Positions 10,899 to 22,094 of a stretch of DNA of 64,000 bases are shown here, one piece after another. This DNA comes from Conchocele bisecta (Eukaryota; Mollusca; Bivalvia; Lucinida; Thyasiridae). The DNA is taken from positions 29,480,695 through 29,544,694 of the forward strand of contig CM055271.1 in NCBI GenBank assembly GCA_029237695.1. The letters run 5' to 3'. Both the position numbers and the translations under genes were made by a program. Below the pieces are notes generated by a model. The model was not told the origin of the DNA. It did not search any database and worked only from the letters and a program-made list of their open reading frames with translations. Positions within the stretch are counted from its first letter, which is position 1. Each line of letters starts with the position of its first letter.

Positions 10899-10995
10899 TT
10901 AAGTGGGAGATACAAGTTCAAATACAATAGAGGTTCCCGGTAATTAGCCGGTACCCACTTACAGCTGGGTGGACTGAAGCAGTGTGGACACTATA

Positions 10996-11356
10996 GGAAT
11001 GAATGGCCTTTTTGTGGAATTTATCGGGGATATAAACTTGGAAAAGTCGCGGGAATACTGGACGAAGGCCGGCCGGAAGGCCTTCGTCCAGTATTCCCGC
11101 GACTTTTCCAAGTTTATATCCCCGATAAATTCCACAAAAAGGCCATTCATTCCTTATAATTCCAGCATTTGAAATAAATTCATCAAGAAAATGTGTTTAT
11201 TTTCCGTTTTCTTAAGAATTATTTTAACTGCGCCTCACGGTTACGGAAAGTAGTTCGGCGTGGGAGTTTACTAGGATATAAATTTTGGACAGAGACTTGC
11301 TACGGGCCAATCAAATGTTAGGGAATTGTGTAAATATTTTTGTGCTGGAATTATAG
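10996..11356 (+). repeat. Composite palindrome plus MITE, left copy
   Basis: Bases 10,996-11,153 form a 158-bp near-perfect palindrome with ends GGAATGAATGGCC. Bases 11,154-11,356 form a unit with short inverted ends (TATAATTCCAGCA ... TGCTGGAATTATA). The same pair occurs in opposite orientation at 16,952-17,318, so the two make a large inverted repeat around a 5.6-kb interval. Reading frames over the palindrome are artefacts of its symmetry. Confidence 0.8.
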
Positions 11357-11582
11357 TGTATTGTTCAAGGACACAACGCACGCCTCCGGTGACGCTCGAA
11401 CCCACTATTGCGGTCCGGAAGCATTTTGTAAATAAAATAAATATTGGAAATATCTCCCCCGGATCACATAACAACGACGGTCATTACTGTGTAATCAGGT
11501 AATTTTACGTTCCGCTTCACATCCTCGGACACATGAGAGTTTATTTGGTTACTTCACATACAACTACTGTTACTTGGGTCCG

Positions 11583-11830
11583 GGTCATTTTGTACCCATA
11601 CCATTTTGTACCATACCATTTTGTACCCATACCATTTTGTACCATACCATTTTGTACCCAATTTTTACCACCATTTTTTGTACCCATACCAAATACCATT
11701 TTGTACCCATACCATTTTGTACCCATACCATTTCGTACCGTGTTTGGTCAATTCGTACCCATAGGCGCATGTTTTTCGGTAATTTCGTAAATATAGTACG
11801 AATTGACCATAATGTTTGGTAATTTCGTAC
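11583..11830 (+). repeat. Tandem array of 15-16-bp 'CATTTTGTACCCATAC' units
   Basis: Units alternate between CATTTTGTACCCATAC and a shorter CATTTTGTACCATAC, about nine in all to 11,740. They then degrade into GGTCAATTCGTACC and GGTAATTTCGTA variants. There is no coding significance. Confidence 0.85.
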
Positions 11831-11999
11831 GCAGTCTTGTTTATATTGAAGCGAAATTAGAACAGACTATACTGGTTCTTTGCTGTTTGCTACTTTTTCT
11901 TATACATGTAAGTAAATATTTGTCCAGAGTCAATTAGTCAATCAGCCTGCATCCAACCATTATTTTGGCTACCTGAATCTTAACTATTTTTAGATGTGG

Positions 12000-12870
12000 G
12001 TCAGGTTAACTTCTAACATGTTGTATATAAAAGTTTGCATCAACCGTTGGTTGCCTAACTTATTTTAAGACAACAACAATTAATGTAACCGTTTGGGACC
12101 GTACATGTTGTGTTGCAACATGTTTCATCCAACATCCATCCGTTCATCCAAGTGTTGATGTTGACTAAGTTATTTTTAGACCGATTTAGCTATTTTGCAA
12201 CCTGATTCAACATGTTTCTGCATTTCATCCTTCATCCAACCGTTGAACCATTGAAATGTTGAAACATTCCGTTGCATTGCAACTTTTCATCAATACACAA
12301 CCGTTTTCCGTTGAATCGTTGAAAGGTTGAACTGTCCTGTTGCGTTGCATCTTTTCATCTATACGCAATCGTTTTTACGTTGAAACTGTTGAAATGTTGA
12401 TCCGTGCGAACCATACAACCGTTGTGTTGTTGATCTGTTGAGATGTTTTGTTAAAGTTATTTTTAGACAGATTTAGCTTAATGCAACCATTCAACATGTT
12501 GACAACACCTTTGTCCAAAATGGGTACATGTTTAAGCTCTGTTGTAAATTAAGTTTCACTGGTTCTTGAAACAATTATGGTGAAAACTTATCAAATATAA
12601 GGTCATTGTGACTTCATTACACTTGTAATTTGCTTGACAAGTTTACTTTTGGCATAGTTTCATTTTACAACATTGTACAGATTTCATCCAACCATCCAAC
12701 CTTTGAGTTCTGTTGTGCAGTGGAGTTGTTATCAACCAACATTCCCAACAATCATCCATGACCCAGTTGAGGCCAGGTCAGTGACTCAATTTGGAGTCCT
12801 GAATATGAGCAATCTATTTTTATCACTGTTGGATGCTGCAACAGATTCTGTTGAACCCTGCTAGATCATT
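12000..12870. repeat. Region rich in CAACATGTTG-type short palindromes
   Basis: Motifs such as CAACATGTTG, CAACCGTTG and GTTGAAACGTTGAA-like variants recur every 20-50 bp in both orientations. In style (short self-complementary word, irregular spacing) this resembles the GTTCTAGAAC and ACCATGGTC arrays elsewhere in the window. No gene was found. Confidence 0.55.
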
Positions 12871-13535
12871 TTATATTATTATTTAACCTTTTATATCAGT
12901 CATATTATAGGAAACTTGTATTTTTTAGGTTAGTTCTACGTTATTTCTATCATAATTTGCAATAATATCTGTTTTATTTAAGTTTGTTGTCTGCAACATG
13001 CGTTGGTGGTGACTTCCATTTTTATCAACATCATCAACATGTTGAAGGTTGCAGTATAAAAGCAAGACTCGAGCCTGGGAAGGGAGCTGTATTCTGGATT
13101 CTGTGTTCTGGACTAACAGTGTCAACTTCTAGAAATAAATAGTTGACTCTGCAAATTTTGGCAAATGATATTTAGTTTAGATATTGAAAATTACATCTAT
13201 GAAATTGTGTTTTTGGACTCTGTATTTTATACTTAGAAATTATAATAAAAAATAAGTACATGTACTACTTAGTTTGTGTTTAGTGAAAGAACATCCTAGA
13301 AATGTGGTGTAAATCGTGACAAGTTCACTGGTGGCAGCAAACATAAAATAATAACAGATGGAAAACGTGACAGTTATTCTTCCTACTACTGATCATCCGT
13401 TCGTCCGTCCCTCACAGATCGTTCGTCCGTTCATCTGTCCATCTTCGAGATATCAGTTCAACTTCTTATTCTTAACGTTTACGCAACAATATTTTTATAT
13501 ATTCACATATATATTTGGGCCTATATTTGCCTCTT
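12870..13535. other. Non-coding stretch, nothing recognised
   Basis: AT-rich sequence with no convincing reading frame, RNA gene or repeat border. It precedes the TTAA target site of the piggyBac element. Confidence 0.4.
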
Positions 13536-13539
13536 TTAA

Positions 13540-16500
13540 CCCTTCGCCCGCTACTCGCGTCTATAGACGCGCTGTAAAATCTAGTCCACTGTTGCTAGTC
13601 GCGTCTATACACGCCTTAGCAGGTGCGTGACGTAGTGCTTTGGAAACGACCAATTACACACGGAATTTCGGTAAGTTATATTTAGAAGCAGTTGTAAAAT
13701 CAATTCTGATTGGATAAAGTTATATTGTAGCCAATTATTATCAAAATAAATGAATGGAGTAGTAATTTCTTTCTAAATTTAGCGATCAGTGTTATCCAGA
13801 AATTCTGTAAATAAAATGGCGGAAAATATTTTTGACGAAGAAAGCGAGGCCGTGAATTTTGATTTTAGCGATGAAGACGAGGATTTCGAAGGATTTGGTC
13901 TGGATGACATACAACTAGGAGTCGGTGGTGTTATTCGAAATGTTCCGATGACCGATTATTGTCCGGAAAATGACCGCGAATCAGCTTCGGACATCGATGC
14001 TGGCTGGAGCAAAGTTGATTCGGCCCCAACAAATGCCCCTTTCACTGGGAATGAAAAATTGAACATCGAAATGGACGAGAATGACCCGATAAACTTTTTC
14101 AAACTGTTTATAGATGATGATTGTATAGAAAATTTAGTTACACAGACAAATTTATACGCAGAACGTCGGTCGGAAGCCGCAAATTTGGCTGGGACGTTTC
14201 GCCCCCATTCTCGTCAAAAGAAATGGCAACCTGTGACACTCGAAGAGATGAAAGTTTTTCTGAGTTTGGTAATTGCCATGGGGTTGGTGGTGAAAAAAGA
14301 TTTGGAAAAGTACTGGTGAAGCCATGACACACATAACACTCCTTTTTTTTCGAAAGAACATGAGCCGAGATCGTTTTCAATCTATTTTGAGTAATTTTCA
14401 TGTCTCTGATAATGCAAATGAAATTCCTCGAGGCCAGCCTGGATTTGATCCGTTACACAAAATACGTCCATTTATAACTAAAATAACACATGACTTTATA
14501 AATGTGTATTCACCAAATAGAAATCTTAGTTTGGACGAAGCAACATGCGCATGGAAGGGTCGTCTTAGATTCCGCGTATATAACCCTGCAAAGCCGACAC
14601 GTTTCGGTATAAAACTATATCAGTGAGTGTGAGTCGAGCTCGGGATATTGCTTGGGATTTGACATTCATACTGGTGATTTGGAAACATCATGTTCACAAT
14701 TCTGTGAGCTCCTGGAACTAGATGACGATCTTGGTAGAACCACACAAATTGTAATTGGATTGTTGTGTAAATGCGGTCTGCTTCAAAATGGTCACCACGT
14801 GTATTTGGATAATTTCTATAATTCCCCTGAACTGTTCAATGAACTTTCGTTGCTGAACACTTATGCCTGTGGCACACTAAGAAAGAACAGGAGGGGTACC
14901 AGCTTCCATCAAAGAAAAGAAGAAACTAAAAAAGTCGCAGTGTATTTTTCGCCGGAACGACAACGTGCTTGCTGTCAGATATTTTGATAAAAGAGATGTA
15001 TACATGCTGTCAACAATACACGAAGCAACAGTGTCTGTTCTTAGCAAAGTTGACAGAACAACAAAGGCCCCCATGACAAAACCTACATGTATTGTCGACT
15101 ATTGTACAAATATGGGGGGTGTCGATTTATCCGATCAGATGAATCAGAACTATATGTCTGCGCAAAACAGTCAAATGGTACAAAAAACATTTCTTTCACC
15201 TTCTCCACTTATGTACCAACAATGCATACACATTGTACAGAAAATTTGGCACTGATGACAAGAAGATGGACCACTACGAATTCCGTATGTCAATGTGCCA
15301 GGCCTTTCTAGCAGAGTCTCCAAATGCACCCAAACCATCAACATCTGCCGGCAGAAAGATCATAGGTGACATGCCAGCCCGCCTGACAGCAAGGCATTTC
15401 CCAGACTGCATTCCACCTAAACCAGGTATGAAAAAACAGCGCCCTTGTCATGACTGTGTTGCATGCAACCTGCCTAAGAAGAAGAGACATGGATTCCACA
15501 GGAAACAGACAAGATTTTGGTGGCCAGACTGTCAAAAAGCCCTGTGTGTACCAGATTGTTTCCGAGTGTACAATTCCGTGAAGCACTACCGACCCGCCCT
15601 TATACCTGAGGCAAATGTTGGTGAGAGCAGTGGATCAGAGTCTGACTGAAGCCTCAGGTGTTTTGTCACAAACATACATCAGTTTATGTATTAACTTGAC
15701 ATTATATTTGGTTCCATAGTACTATGGCAAGAAGCTATAATTTACATGTAAACAAATAATTTGACAATTTCTTGATGGAAAATGTGATGCGTACCTTTAC
15801 TATAAACTCACCTGGATTTACCTGGATTCTCATTATTATTATAAAATAATTGTGAAATATGACTATTGGCTCCAACCCCCAACTTCTACAAGTATTGAAG
15901 GTCAACACTACACCCTACAGAGACTTACCTGTGACTTACCTGTAATTTTGCCAAACGTTCACCTGTAATCTAGATGAAACAACTAGTTTTGCCATAGCCG
16001 GTTGAGTGAGCATTATTTATATCAGGTTTTGTTAAAATTGTCGTTTTTTTTATCCATTTTTATTTAAATTTAACTTAATTGTGATATTCATGTTCTATTT
16101 AAATGTGCTGTCCAAAATTGTGCTATATTGTACTATTTATTTTTTATATTTTTTTATTTTTGAACCAAACTTAATTGTGATATTCATGTTACATGTAATT
16201 GTGCTGTCCAAACTTGTGCTGTTTTGTACTGTCCTATCCATTTATATGTGTCGGTTCAAAAGTTCTTGAGAACTTATGTTACTTGTTATATATCTTGCCG
16301 ACGTTAAATAAAATTTATCTTATCTTATCTTATCTAATCTCACCTGAACAGGTAAATATTGTGTACATGTGTACTTTCTGGGTATAAATGAAAACTTCAG
16401 ACAATCCTGAGTAATATTCATATAGGTTTGATTTACTAAAAGTGAACATGTTTCAAGTTACAACAATTTACAATAGCACACTATATATCAACTAAATTGC

Positions 16501-16559
16501 AGTAAAATATGCAGCATTGGTAGAAATGCATTGTAATTATTTATATAGCGGGCGAAGGG
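13540..16559 (+). mobile_element. piggyBac transposon, complete ends
   Basis: A 3,020-bp element has perfect 14-bp terminal inverted repeats CCCTTCGCCCGCTA and is flanked by the TTAA duplication typical of piggyBac at 13536-13539 and 16560-16563. Just inside the left end the motif CGCGTCTATAGACGCG forms a subterminal palindrome. It carries one transposase gene (13,816-15,649), broken by frameshifts, followed by about 900 bp of AT-rich 3' sequence. Ends and target are intact, so the copy could still be moved in trans, but its own enzyme is not encoded in one frame. Confidence 0.93.
13816..15649 (+). pseudogene. piggyBac transposase, frame-broken
   Basis: This encodes a DDE_Tnp_1_7 (piggyBac) transposase, which cuts the element out as a hairpin intermediate and inserts it at TTAA. 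The chosen start is ATGGCGGAAAAT. Parts in order: an acidic N-terminus (13,816-14,100); the domain start with TLEEMKVFLSLVIAMG (to 14,319); a frame with LSLDEATCAWKGR, holding the first catalytic Asp (14,324-14,626); a frame with VYLDNFYNSPEL, the second Asp (14,652-14,987); a frame with GGVDLSDQM, the third Asp (14,965-15,255); and a cysteine-rich zinc-binding tail CHDCVACNLPKK... that normally contacts the element ends (to 15,649). At least four frame changes separate these parts, near 14,320, 14,630, 14,970 and 15,180. All three catalytic Asp are present, so decay seems recent. Sequencing indels cannot be excluded. Confidence 0.92.
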
Positions 16560-16617
16560 TTAAATTTGTTTTGATGAAAAAGCTGGGTCATAACTCGAGG
16601 TAAAATTAATGTTATAA

Positions 16618-16810
16618 TTTAACCCTTTCACCCCTAAGTAACTGGAAATTGCGATGGATCTTAATTTCCGGACCAATCTAATCGCCACAAAATGGTTTTC
16701 AGACTAGTCCCATTTATGAAAAGGGGATATATTTGTTCTAAAAAATAAGAAAATTATTTGCAAAAAGTGCAGATCCTGATGAGACATCCGTCAAAAGTTG
16801 GACATACGTC
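16618..16810 (+). repeat. Dispersed repeat, second copy of the 1.9-kb type
   Basis: It starts TTAACCCTTTCACCCCTAAG and shares the AGTAACTGGA, ACTAGTCC-CATTTATGAA and GCAAAAAGTGCAGATCCTG blocks with 1,900-2,120. It lies just outside the right end of the piggyBac element. Confidence 0.55.
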
Positions 16811-16951
16811 CCAATTTCGCATATATCCCCGATACGTTTGTTGGATGTATGCCAAACTTCATAATTATTTTTTGTCTCTCTAGGTTTGCGCTAGAATTTT
16901 TAAATTAGTAGCCAAAATTAACTGTAACAGTAAAATATTAAAATAAACAAT

Positions 16952-17318
16952 ACTATTATAATTCCAGCACAAAAATATTTACACAATTCCCTAACATTTG
17001 ATTAGCCCGTAGCAAGTCTCTGTCCAAAATGTATATCCCAGTAAACTCCCACGCCAAACTACTTTCTACAGGTGCGCTGTCTGTGCTGTCAATGTAAACA
17101 AATGGCTGCCGTCTGTCAAAATAAAACATTTTCTTGATGAATTTATTTAAAATGCTGGAATTATAAAGAATGAATGGCCTTTTTGTGGAATTTATCGGGG
17201 ATGTAAACTTGGAAAAGTCGCGGGAATACTGGACGAGGCCTTCCGGCCTTTGTCCAGTATTCCCGCGATTTTTCCAAGTTTATACCCCGATAAATTCCAC
17301 AAAAAGGCCATTCATTCC
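16952..17318 (-). repeat. Composite palindrome plus MITE, right inverted copy
   Basis: This is the reverse orientation of the unit at 10,996-11,356. The MITE part (ATTATAATTCCAGCAC ... TGCTGGAATTATAA) comes first, then the 151-bp palindrome (17,168-17,318). Similarity covers the full 360 bp with scattered mismatches. Both outer ends read ACTATAGGAATGAATGG- or TACTATAGGAATGAATGG-like. Confidence 0.8.
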
Positions 17319-17342
17319 TATAGTAAATGGCCATTTGAGCAA

Positions 17343-18045
17343 TACCCCTGCGAGATGTTCCAGAACCGTTCTTGAACGTGTTCTTGAACGAGTTCTTGAA
17401 AGTTCAAGAACAGAAAATGGAACATCAAGAACTACAAGTTGTAGAACAGTTCAAGAACGGTTCTTGAACTTCTTACAACTAAGTTCTAGAACTTCTAGTT
17501 CTGGAATGTTCCATTTTATGTTCATGAACTGTTCTAGAACTTTTTCAAGAACCGTTCTTGAATGAATTCTAGAACAGTTCATGAACAGAAAATGGAACAG
17601 TTCAAGAACTACAAGTTCTAGAACTGTTCCTGAAAAAGTTCATGAACTTCTTACAACTAAGTTCTAGAACTTGTTCCATTTTCTGTTCACCAACTAAGTT
17701 CTAGAACTGTTCCTGAACTTCTTACAACTAAGTTCTTGAACTGTTCTAGAACTTGTAGTTCTTGATGTTCCATTTTCTGTTCTTGAATTATTCTAGAACG
17801 TGTTCAAGAACCGCTCATGAATGAGTTCTAGAACAGAAAATGGATCAAGTACTACAAGTTCTAGAACAGTTCAAGAACTTAGTTGTAAGAAGTTCATGAA
17901 CTTTTTCAGGAACAGTTCTAGCTAGAACTTGTAGTTCTTGAACTGTTCCATTTTCTGTTCATGAACTCAATCATGAACGTTTCTTGAACAAGTTCTAGAA
18001 CAGTTCATGAACTTACAACTAACTTCTTGAACTTCTCAAATTTTG
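17343..18045. repeat. GTTCTAGAAC palindrome array 1
   Basis: About 700 bp is packed with GTTCTAGAAC, GTTCAAGAAC, GTTCATGAAC and related 10-mers in both orientations, linked by ACTACAAG and CTTACAACTAA phrases and by the recurring TTCCATTTTCTGTTC. The left edge is the sharp motif TACCCCTGCGAG, which also marks one edge of the arrays at 29.6, 37.5 and 44.8 kb. Apparent reading frames here are repeat artefacts. Confidence 0.85.
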
Positions 18046-18054
18046 TATGACGTC

Positions 18055-18148
18055 TGTCCATAATCTATCTCCAAGACATGCGTTTGACTAGCAACATCAT
18101 TGATAATCTCCAAGACATGCGTTTGACTAGCAACATCATTGTTCCAAC
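18055..18148 (+). repeat. Tandem duplication of about 43 bp
   Basis: The phrase CTCCAAGACATGCGTTTGAC plus the following ACTAGCAACATCATTG-type sequence occurs twice in a row, with only the junction differing. It looks like a recent local duplication. Confidence 0.85.
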
Positions 18149-18765
18149 AGGTGCGAGGACATTGGGAAAACTAAGCAATACGAAACTTATGCATATTTGT
18201 GACCAGCCATGACATTTTGTGCCCAATTGAGGAAATTACGCTATGGCAATAACGGGCCGAATAGGACCGGAAGACTAATTATCACATTTTTTTGTTTTAG
18301 TTTGTTTGAAAGTAACCATCCAAGTGATGTATCCATGGTCAGAACATTTGAAGTCCTAATTTTGTGTAGTTATGGAGATGTAGCCCATTTATATAATGAC
18401 ATCAACACCAACATACCGGTACTGTTGAGAGCACGAATTTATGAAAATAACGTTGCGTCTTACAAATCCCATTTCTCCGCACACATTTGTCACCCAGCTC
18501 TGAAATTAGGCTTAAATGATTTATAACAATTATGTTATCCAGTCTACAAAATTTCACGCAATTATCTGGTCAATGACGTCACAATTTTTTAGTCTATCAG
18601 TTGCTACTTACTGTCCATAAAATACGACGTGGTGACGTCACGACGTCACGTCGAGATACAAAAGTTAGCATTTTAGCATAGGCATGCACTTTGAGCTTAA
18701 AAGGCATTACAATGCATAAAAAGGCATAATAATATACATGCAACTGCGGTGCTCGGGTGAACACA

Positions 18766-18994
18766 CAGTCAAAGAAATTAGGATTTGGAACCACAGGCCA
18801 TTCGGGCCTGTAACATTAGAATTTCTACAGGCCCGAATTAAAAACTACAGGCCCGATGCATAGAAAAACACTAACAAGCAGTGCCTTTTAAAAAAAAAAT
18901 CCACCAGCCATTCGGGCTGGTATGAATTTTCACCAGCCCGACACCACGTTTCACAGGCCAGGGCTGGCGGACTGGTGCTAATTTCTTTGACTGA
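18766..18994. mobile_element. MITE with 16-bp ends and 6-bp duplication AACACA
   Basis: A 229-bp element has perfect 16-bp terminal inverted repeats CAGTCAAAGAAATTAG. AACACA flanks it at 18760-18765 and 18995-19000. The interior is a series of CAGGCCCGAA / TTCGGGCCTG and CAGCCATTCGGGCTGG inverted pairs. A related right end (CTAATTTCGAAGACTG) occurs at about 55,672. The superfamily is unclear: hAT (8-bp) and IS3EU-like (6-bp) duplications are the options. Confidence 0.8.
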
Positions 18995-19298
18995 ACACAT
19001 TCGGTGCTCAAGCAAGTTCAGGGCTTGCCTGATCACCTTCACTTTGTACGATCCAAACATACTATAACGTTATGTGACCGAGGGGGGGGGGGCCGGATTT
19101 TAACGATAGCAACAATGAACAACAACAAATAGTCCAAGTTAAACGTATGCTGACCATGCTGACAGGAAAACAAACGAATAGATCGTTTTACTGTCAGAAA
19201 AAAATTATGAGAAATTTTGAAAGAAAAAATAATTCTTGAAAATCTGTATTACAAAGCACTGGGGTAAAATCAATTTAGATATTGGTTCTAGACTTACT

Positions 19299-19499
19299 TC
19301 CCACGTTCAAAATCCGAAACTGCCACAAGCCGGGAAACCCGACGTAAACGGACAACCCACACGTTCCTGGTTTGTATTCGTCAACAGGCAGCTTTGGTGA
19401 TGAAATAAATGTCATAGAATGTACAGACAGCCTTGTTCCCCCGTCATTCAGCCATCGCATGACCGCAAATTTTTCGCTTGTCGCTGGCTTTTTCGACAT
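19299..19499 (-). CDS. Putative first exon of a BEN-type gene
   Basis: Read on the minus strand, an ATG at 19,499 opens MSKKPATSEKFAVMRWLNDGG... and runs to a GTAAGT donor just after ...FRILNVG. The pattern 'FAVxRW...' then a short linker and 'Y.G..V.......W.FRIL.VG' resembles the N-terminal module of the exon at 41,250 (YAIVQWEDKLTSV...YIEGEYVTALY...YRARISEI). In such genes this module precedes a coiled coil and a BEN DNA-binding domain. No downstream exons were found on the minus strand to the left, so this may be an orphan or the start of a gene with long introns. Confidence 0.4.
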
Positions 19500-19769
19500 T
19501 TTTTACTTCTGGATTCTATTGGTATCTTGGATCGGCTGGAGTGTGAAAATTGCGCCAAATTACCTAACGCCCTCAGCATCAGCAACTTTAATTGGTCTGA
19601 TGATATTGGCCGAGCCAATCTCCAGCGGCGTATTATTACACGCGTTTAAAATTACATAACTTGAGTTCCGATTGGATTTCTGTGACTCGATTGACCAATG
19701 AAATGGGTCGTTGCAAATGCGGGTTGACTAAAGGTGGACTCGATTGGTTTTGGGACGAATGTCCGGGAA

Positions 19770-19900
19770 CAAGTCAAAACGTACCCAGTCGAAAACGTAC
19801 CCTGATTTTTAAGTCAAACCGTACCCTACCTAAATTCAAAACGTACCATACCTGAAGTCAAAACGTACCCTTCTGAAGTCAAAACATACCCGTCGTTGTA
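19770..19900 (+). repeat. Short tandem repeat 'GAAGTCAAAACGTACCC'
   Basis: Five to six degenerate units of about 17-20 bp, each with TCAAAACGTACC, lie in a row. The GTACC core is shared with the array at 11,583. Non-coding. Confidence 0.75.
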
Positions 19901-20708
19901 GGTGAACCCGATTTCCCGATAGTCGTCGTTAGTTGAATTCTGTACACTAGCCTACCATACACTTCACTTCCCCCAGCACTATTTTGAATATACAAGATAC
20001 AAGATTTTATTACAAGAATGAGGGCAGTTAGCGGACAGCCATTTTGATGAGTTGCTTTTTTAATTGTTTATTTTCCCTAATTCATGCAGTCGTCTGACGT
20101 GCAGCTTGTGGCATAGCCTTCTGGATATCCGTTTGATCTATTCCGAGTACTTCTGGAGTGTCTGGCCGGCAGTAGGAGGGTGTTCATGCCCCCCTCCCCG
20201 GCATCCGTAATACCCCCTAAATTTGAGGTCAGCATCCAGAATACTCTATAAGCTGGGGTCGGCATCTGGAATACCATTTGTTCTGAATAATTCGTACACG
20301 CCCGTATGCCAGGCATTATTGTTCAAAACCCGTAATTTAGATATTTTATTTACATATTTTACGTGTTTTATATCCGGAATTTAGAGAAATTTTACATATT
20401 TTGACATATTTTACGTGTTTTATACCGCTGCGGAGTGCACGCGTACGATATACTACAATAGCGGCGTACCAGTGGTTGGTGTACGGAATACCCTCTAAAT
20501 CACGGTCGTCTTTGGTCGTATTTCGCCCCGTGCATGCTGCCGATTTCACAAATGGTAAAATAAATAGTAATTCCCAACAAGTTTTTTGGACATTTTTAGA
20601 CCTCGATGGAAAACATACTGGAGCAGTCTATGTGACTGGCTCCAGGTGCGCCGAAAAGTCAGCGGCGGAACTTCACGTACATCATCATCATCAACAACAA
20701 CAACAACA

Positions 20709-20841
20709 ATGGCGTCCAAAGCCGAGAACTTTATGGAAGTTCTTGTCGGCGACAAATTGAAATATGAATGCTTGTTGTGTTCTCGACAACTAAGCTCGAA
20801 GCATATCATACTTCATCATCTGCATAACGTCCATTCTCTCT
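20709..20841 (+). CDS. CACTA/EnSpm-like transposase-type protein, exon 1
   Basis: This is the first of four exons that join in one uninterrupted frame. The start ATGGCGTCC is chosen because it follows a CAACAA leader and opens the conserved part. The exon encodes MASKAENFMEVLVGDKLKYE..., including a C2H2-like zinc finger (C-x2-C, then H and H near ...HLHNVH), and ends at a GTAAGC donor in phase 1. A finger at the N-terminus suits DNA or protein binding. The exon at 22,226 continues in phase with SPVKRQKKL.... Upstream non-coding exons cannot be seen. Confidence 0.7.
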
Positions 20842-20864
20842 GTAAGCAGTATTGTATTTAATTA

Positions 20865-20925
20865 AAAATTTTAAATCCCCCCCCCCCCCCCCCCCCCCAC
20901 CCCCCCCCCCCCCTCGTGTCCGAAG
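20865..20925. repeat. Poly-C tract
   Basis: Two long C runs separated by one A lie just after exon 1 of the CACTA-like gene. Such tracts are error-prone in assembly. Confidence 0.9.
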
Positions 20926-20993
20926 TTGCACCGAAGGGGCCTGCATTTTTAGCAGGGTTTAAACAAAAAAAAAAAAATCCCGGGTATTGGATT

Positions 20994-21690
20994 GGCGAAA
21001 CTCTGTATACTTGTTAATCATCATCCATATTTTCATTCTATGGCCCACCCATGCCCAAGGTCAAGGCCAAATAACTTGGAAATTTACTTTAAAGTTTTTC
21101 ATAATTCTGCGTTAAAGTTTTTCAAATCATTATATTTTTTCAACCCTTTCATGTATTCACTTGAAACTCTGAATACTTGTTAATCATCATCCATATTTTC
21201 ATTCTACGGCACACCCATGCCGCCCAAATGCCCAAGGTCTAGGCCAAATAAGTTAGAAATTTACGTTAAAGTTTTTAACAATTCTGCGTTAAAAGTTTTT
21301 CAAATCATTATATTTCTCCAACCCTTTCATGTATTCACTTGAAACTCTGTATACTTGTTAATCATTCTACAGCCCACCCATGCTGCCCAAATGCCCAAGG
21401 TCAAGGCCAAATAACTTAGAAATTTACGTTAAAGTTTTTCATAATTATGCGTGAAAGTTTTTCAAATCATTATATTTCTTCAACCCTTTCATCTGTTCAC
21501 TTGAAACTATGTATACATGTTAATCATCATTCATATTTTCATTCTACGGCCCACCCATGCCGCCCAGGGCCAAGGGCAAATAACTTATAAATTTACTTTA
21601 TTTTTTTCCATAAATTCTGCGTTAAAAGTTTTTCAAACATTAGGTATATTTCTCCAACCCTTTCATGTATTCGCTTGAAACTTAGTATAG
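20994..21690 (+). repeat. Intronic tandem repeat, about 165-180-bp unit, four copies
   Basis: Unit landmarks GAAACTCTGTATACTTG, CCCATGCCGCCCAAATGCCC and TTTTTCAAATCATTATATTT recur at spacings of about 163, 180, 160 and 174 bp. It lies in the first intron of the CACTA-like gene; a more diverged piece occurs near 22,380-22,510. Confidence 0.85.
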
Positions 21691-21728
21691 TTGTTTTAAA
21701 AGTTAAGTCAATCGTACATTCTCTCTAA

Positions 21729-22003
21729 TGCACCAGTCAATTGTAATCCCCGCCCCCCCAGGCCGGGACATAGCGGGGGAAGTACATTTGGCTTCTGTAG
21801 ATCCCCGCCAAAAGCCCCGCAGTGCGGGGACACAGAAATGTGTACTCCCCCGCCAAATGTCCCCGAAATGTGTACTTCCCGGCCCAAATCCCCGCTGTTT
21901 TGACACAAATGTAGATCCCCGGGGTTGTCCCGGCACTGCGGGGACACATTTTTTTGTAGATCCCCGGGGTTTAGCCCTGCTATCCCCCGCCATGTCCCGG
22001 CCT

Positions 22004-22040
<37 letters not shown>

Positions 22041-22094
22041 GGGGGGGGGGGGGGGGGGGGGGGGGGGGGGCGTGGATTACAATTTGCTGGTGCA
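21729..22094. mobile_element. G-rich MITE, TAA target, copy 1
   Basis: Ends are TGCACCAGTCAATTG and the complementary CAATTTGCTGGTGCA, flanked by TAA at 21726-21728 and 22095-22097. The interior repeats TCCCCGCCA, GTCCCCGAAATGTG and GGGGATCTAC, and ends in a G run of more than 60 bases broken by single T and C. A TWA target fits PIF/Harbinger. Reading frames over the G run (poly-Gly/poly-Pro) are not genes. Confidence 0.75.

Noticed and set aside
10984..11172. Near-identical reading frames on both strands starting MNGLFVEFIGD
   Set aside because: They arise because the DNA is a palindrome; the same frame reappears at 17,170. No protein family fits.
11583..11830. Possible CRISPR array
   Set aside because: Units of 15-16 bp without unique spacers, in a eukaryotic context, are a simple tandem repeat.
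17170..17565. Open frame of about 130 codons across the palindrome and array 1
   Set aside because: The second half is pure repeat translation (SRTVLE-like); edges coincide with repeat borders, not with splice sites.
18209..18526. 105-codon frame starting MTFCAQLRKLRYG
   Set aside because: It has no recognisable motif, no splice context and no similarity to neighbours; it cannot be supported as a gene.
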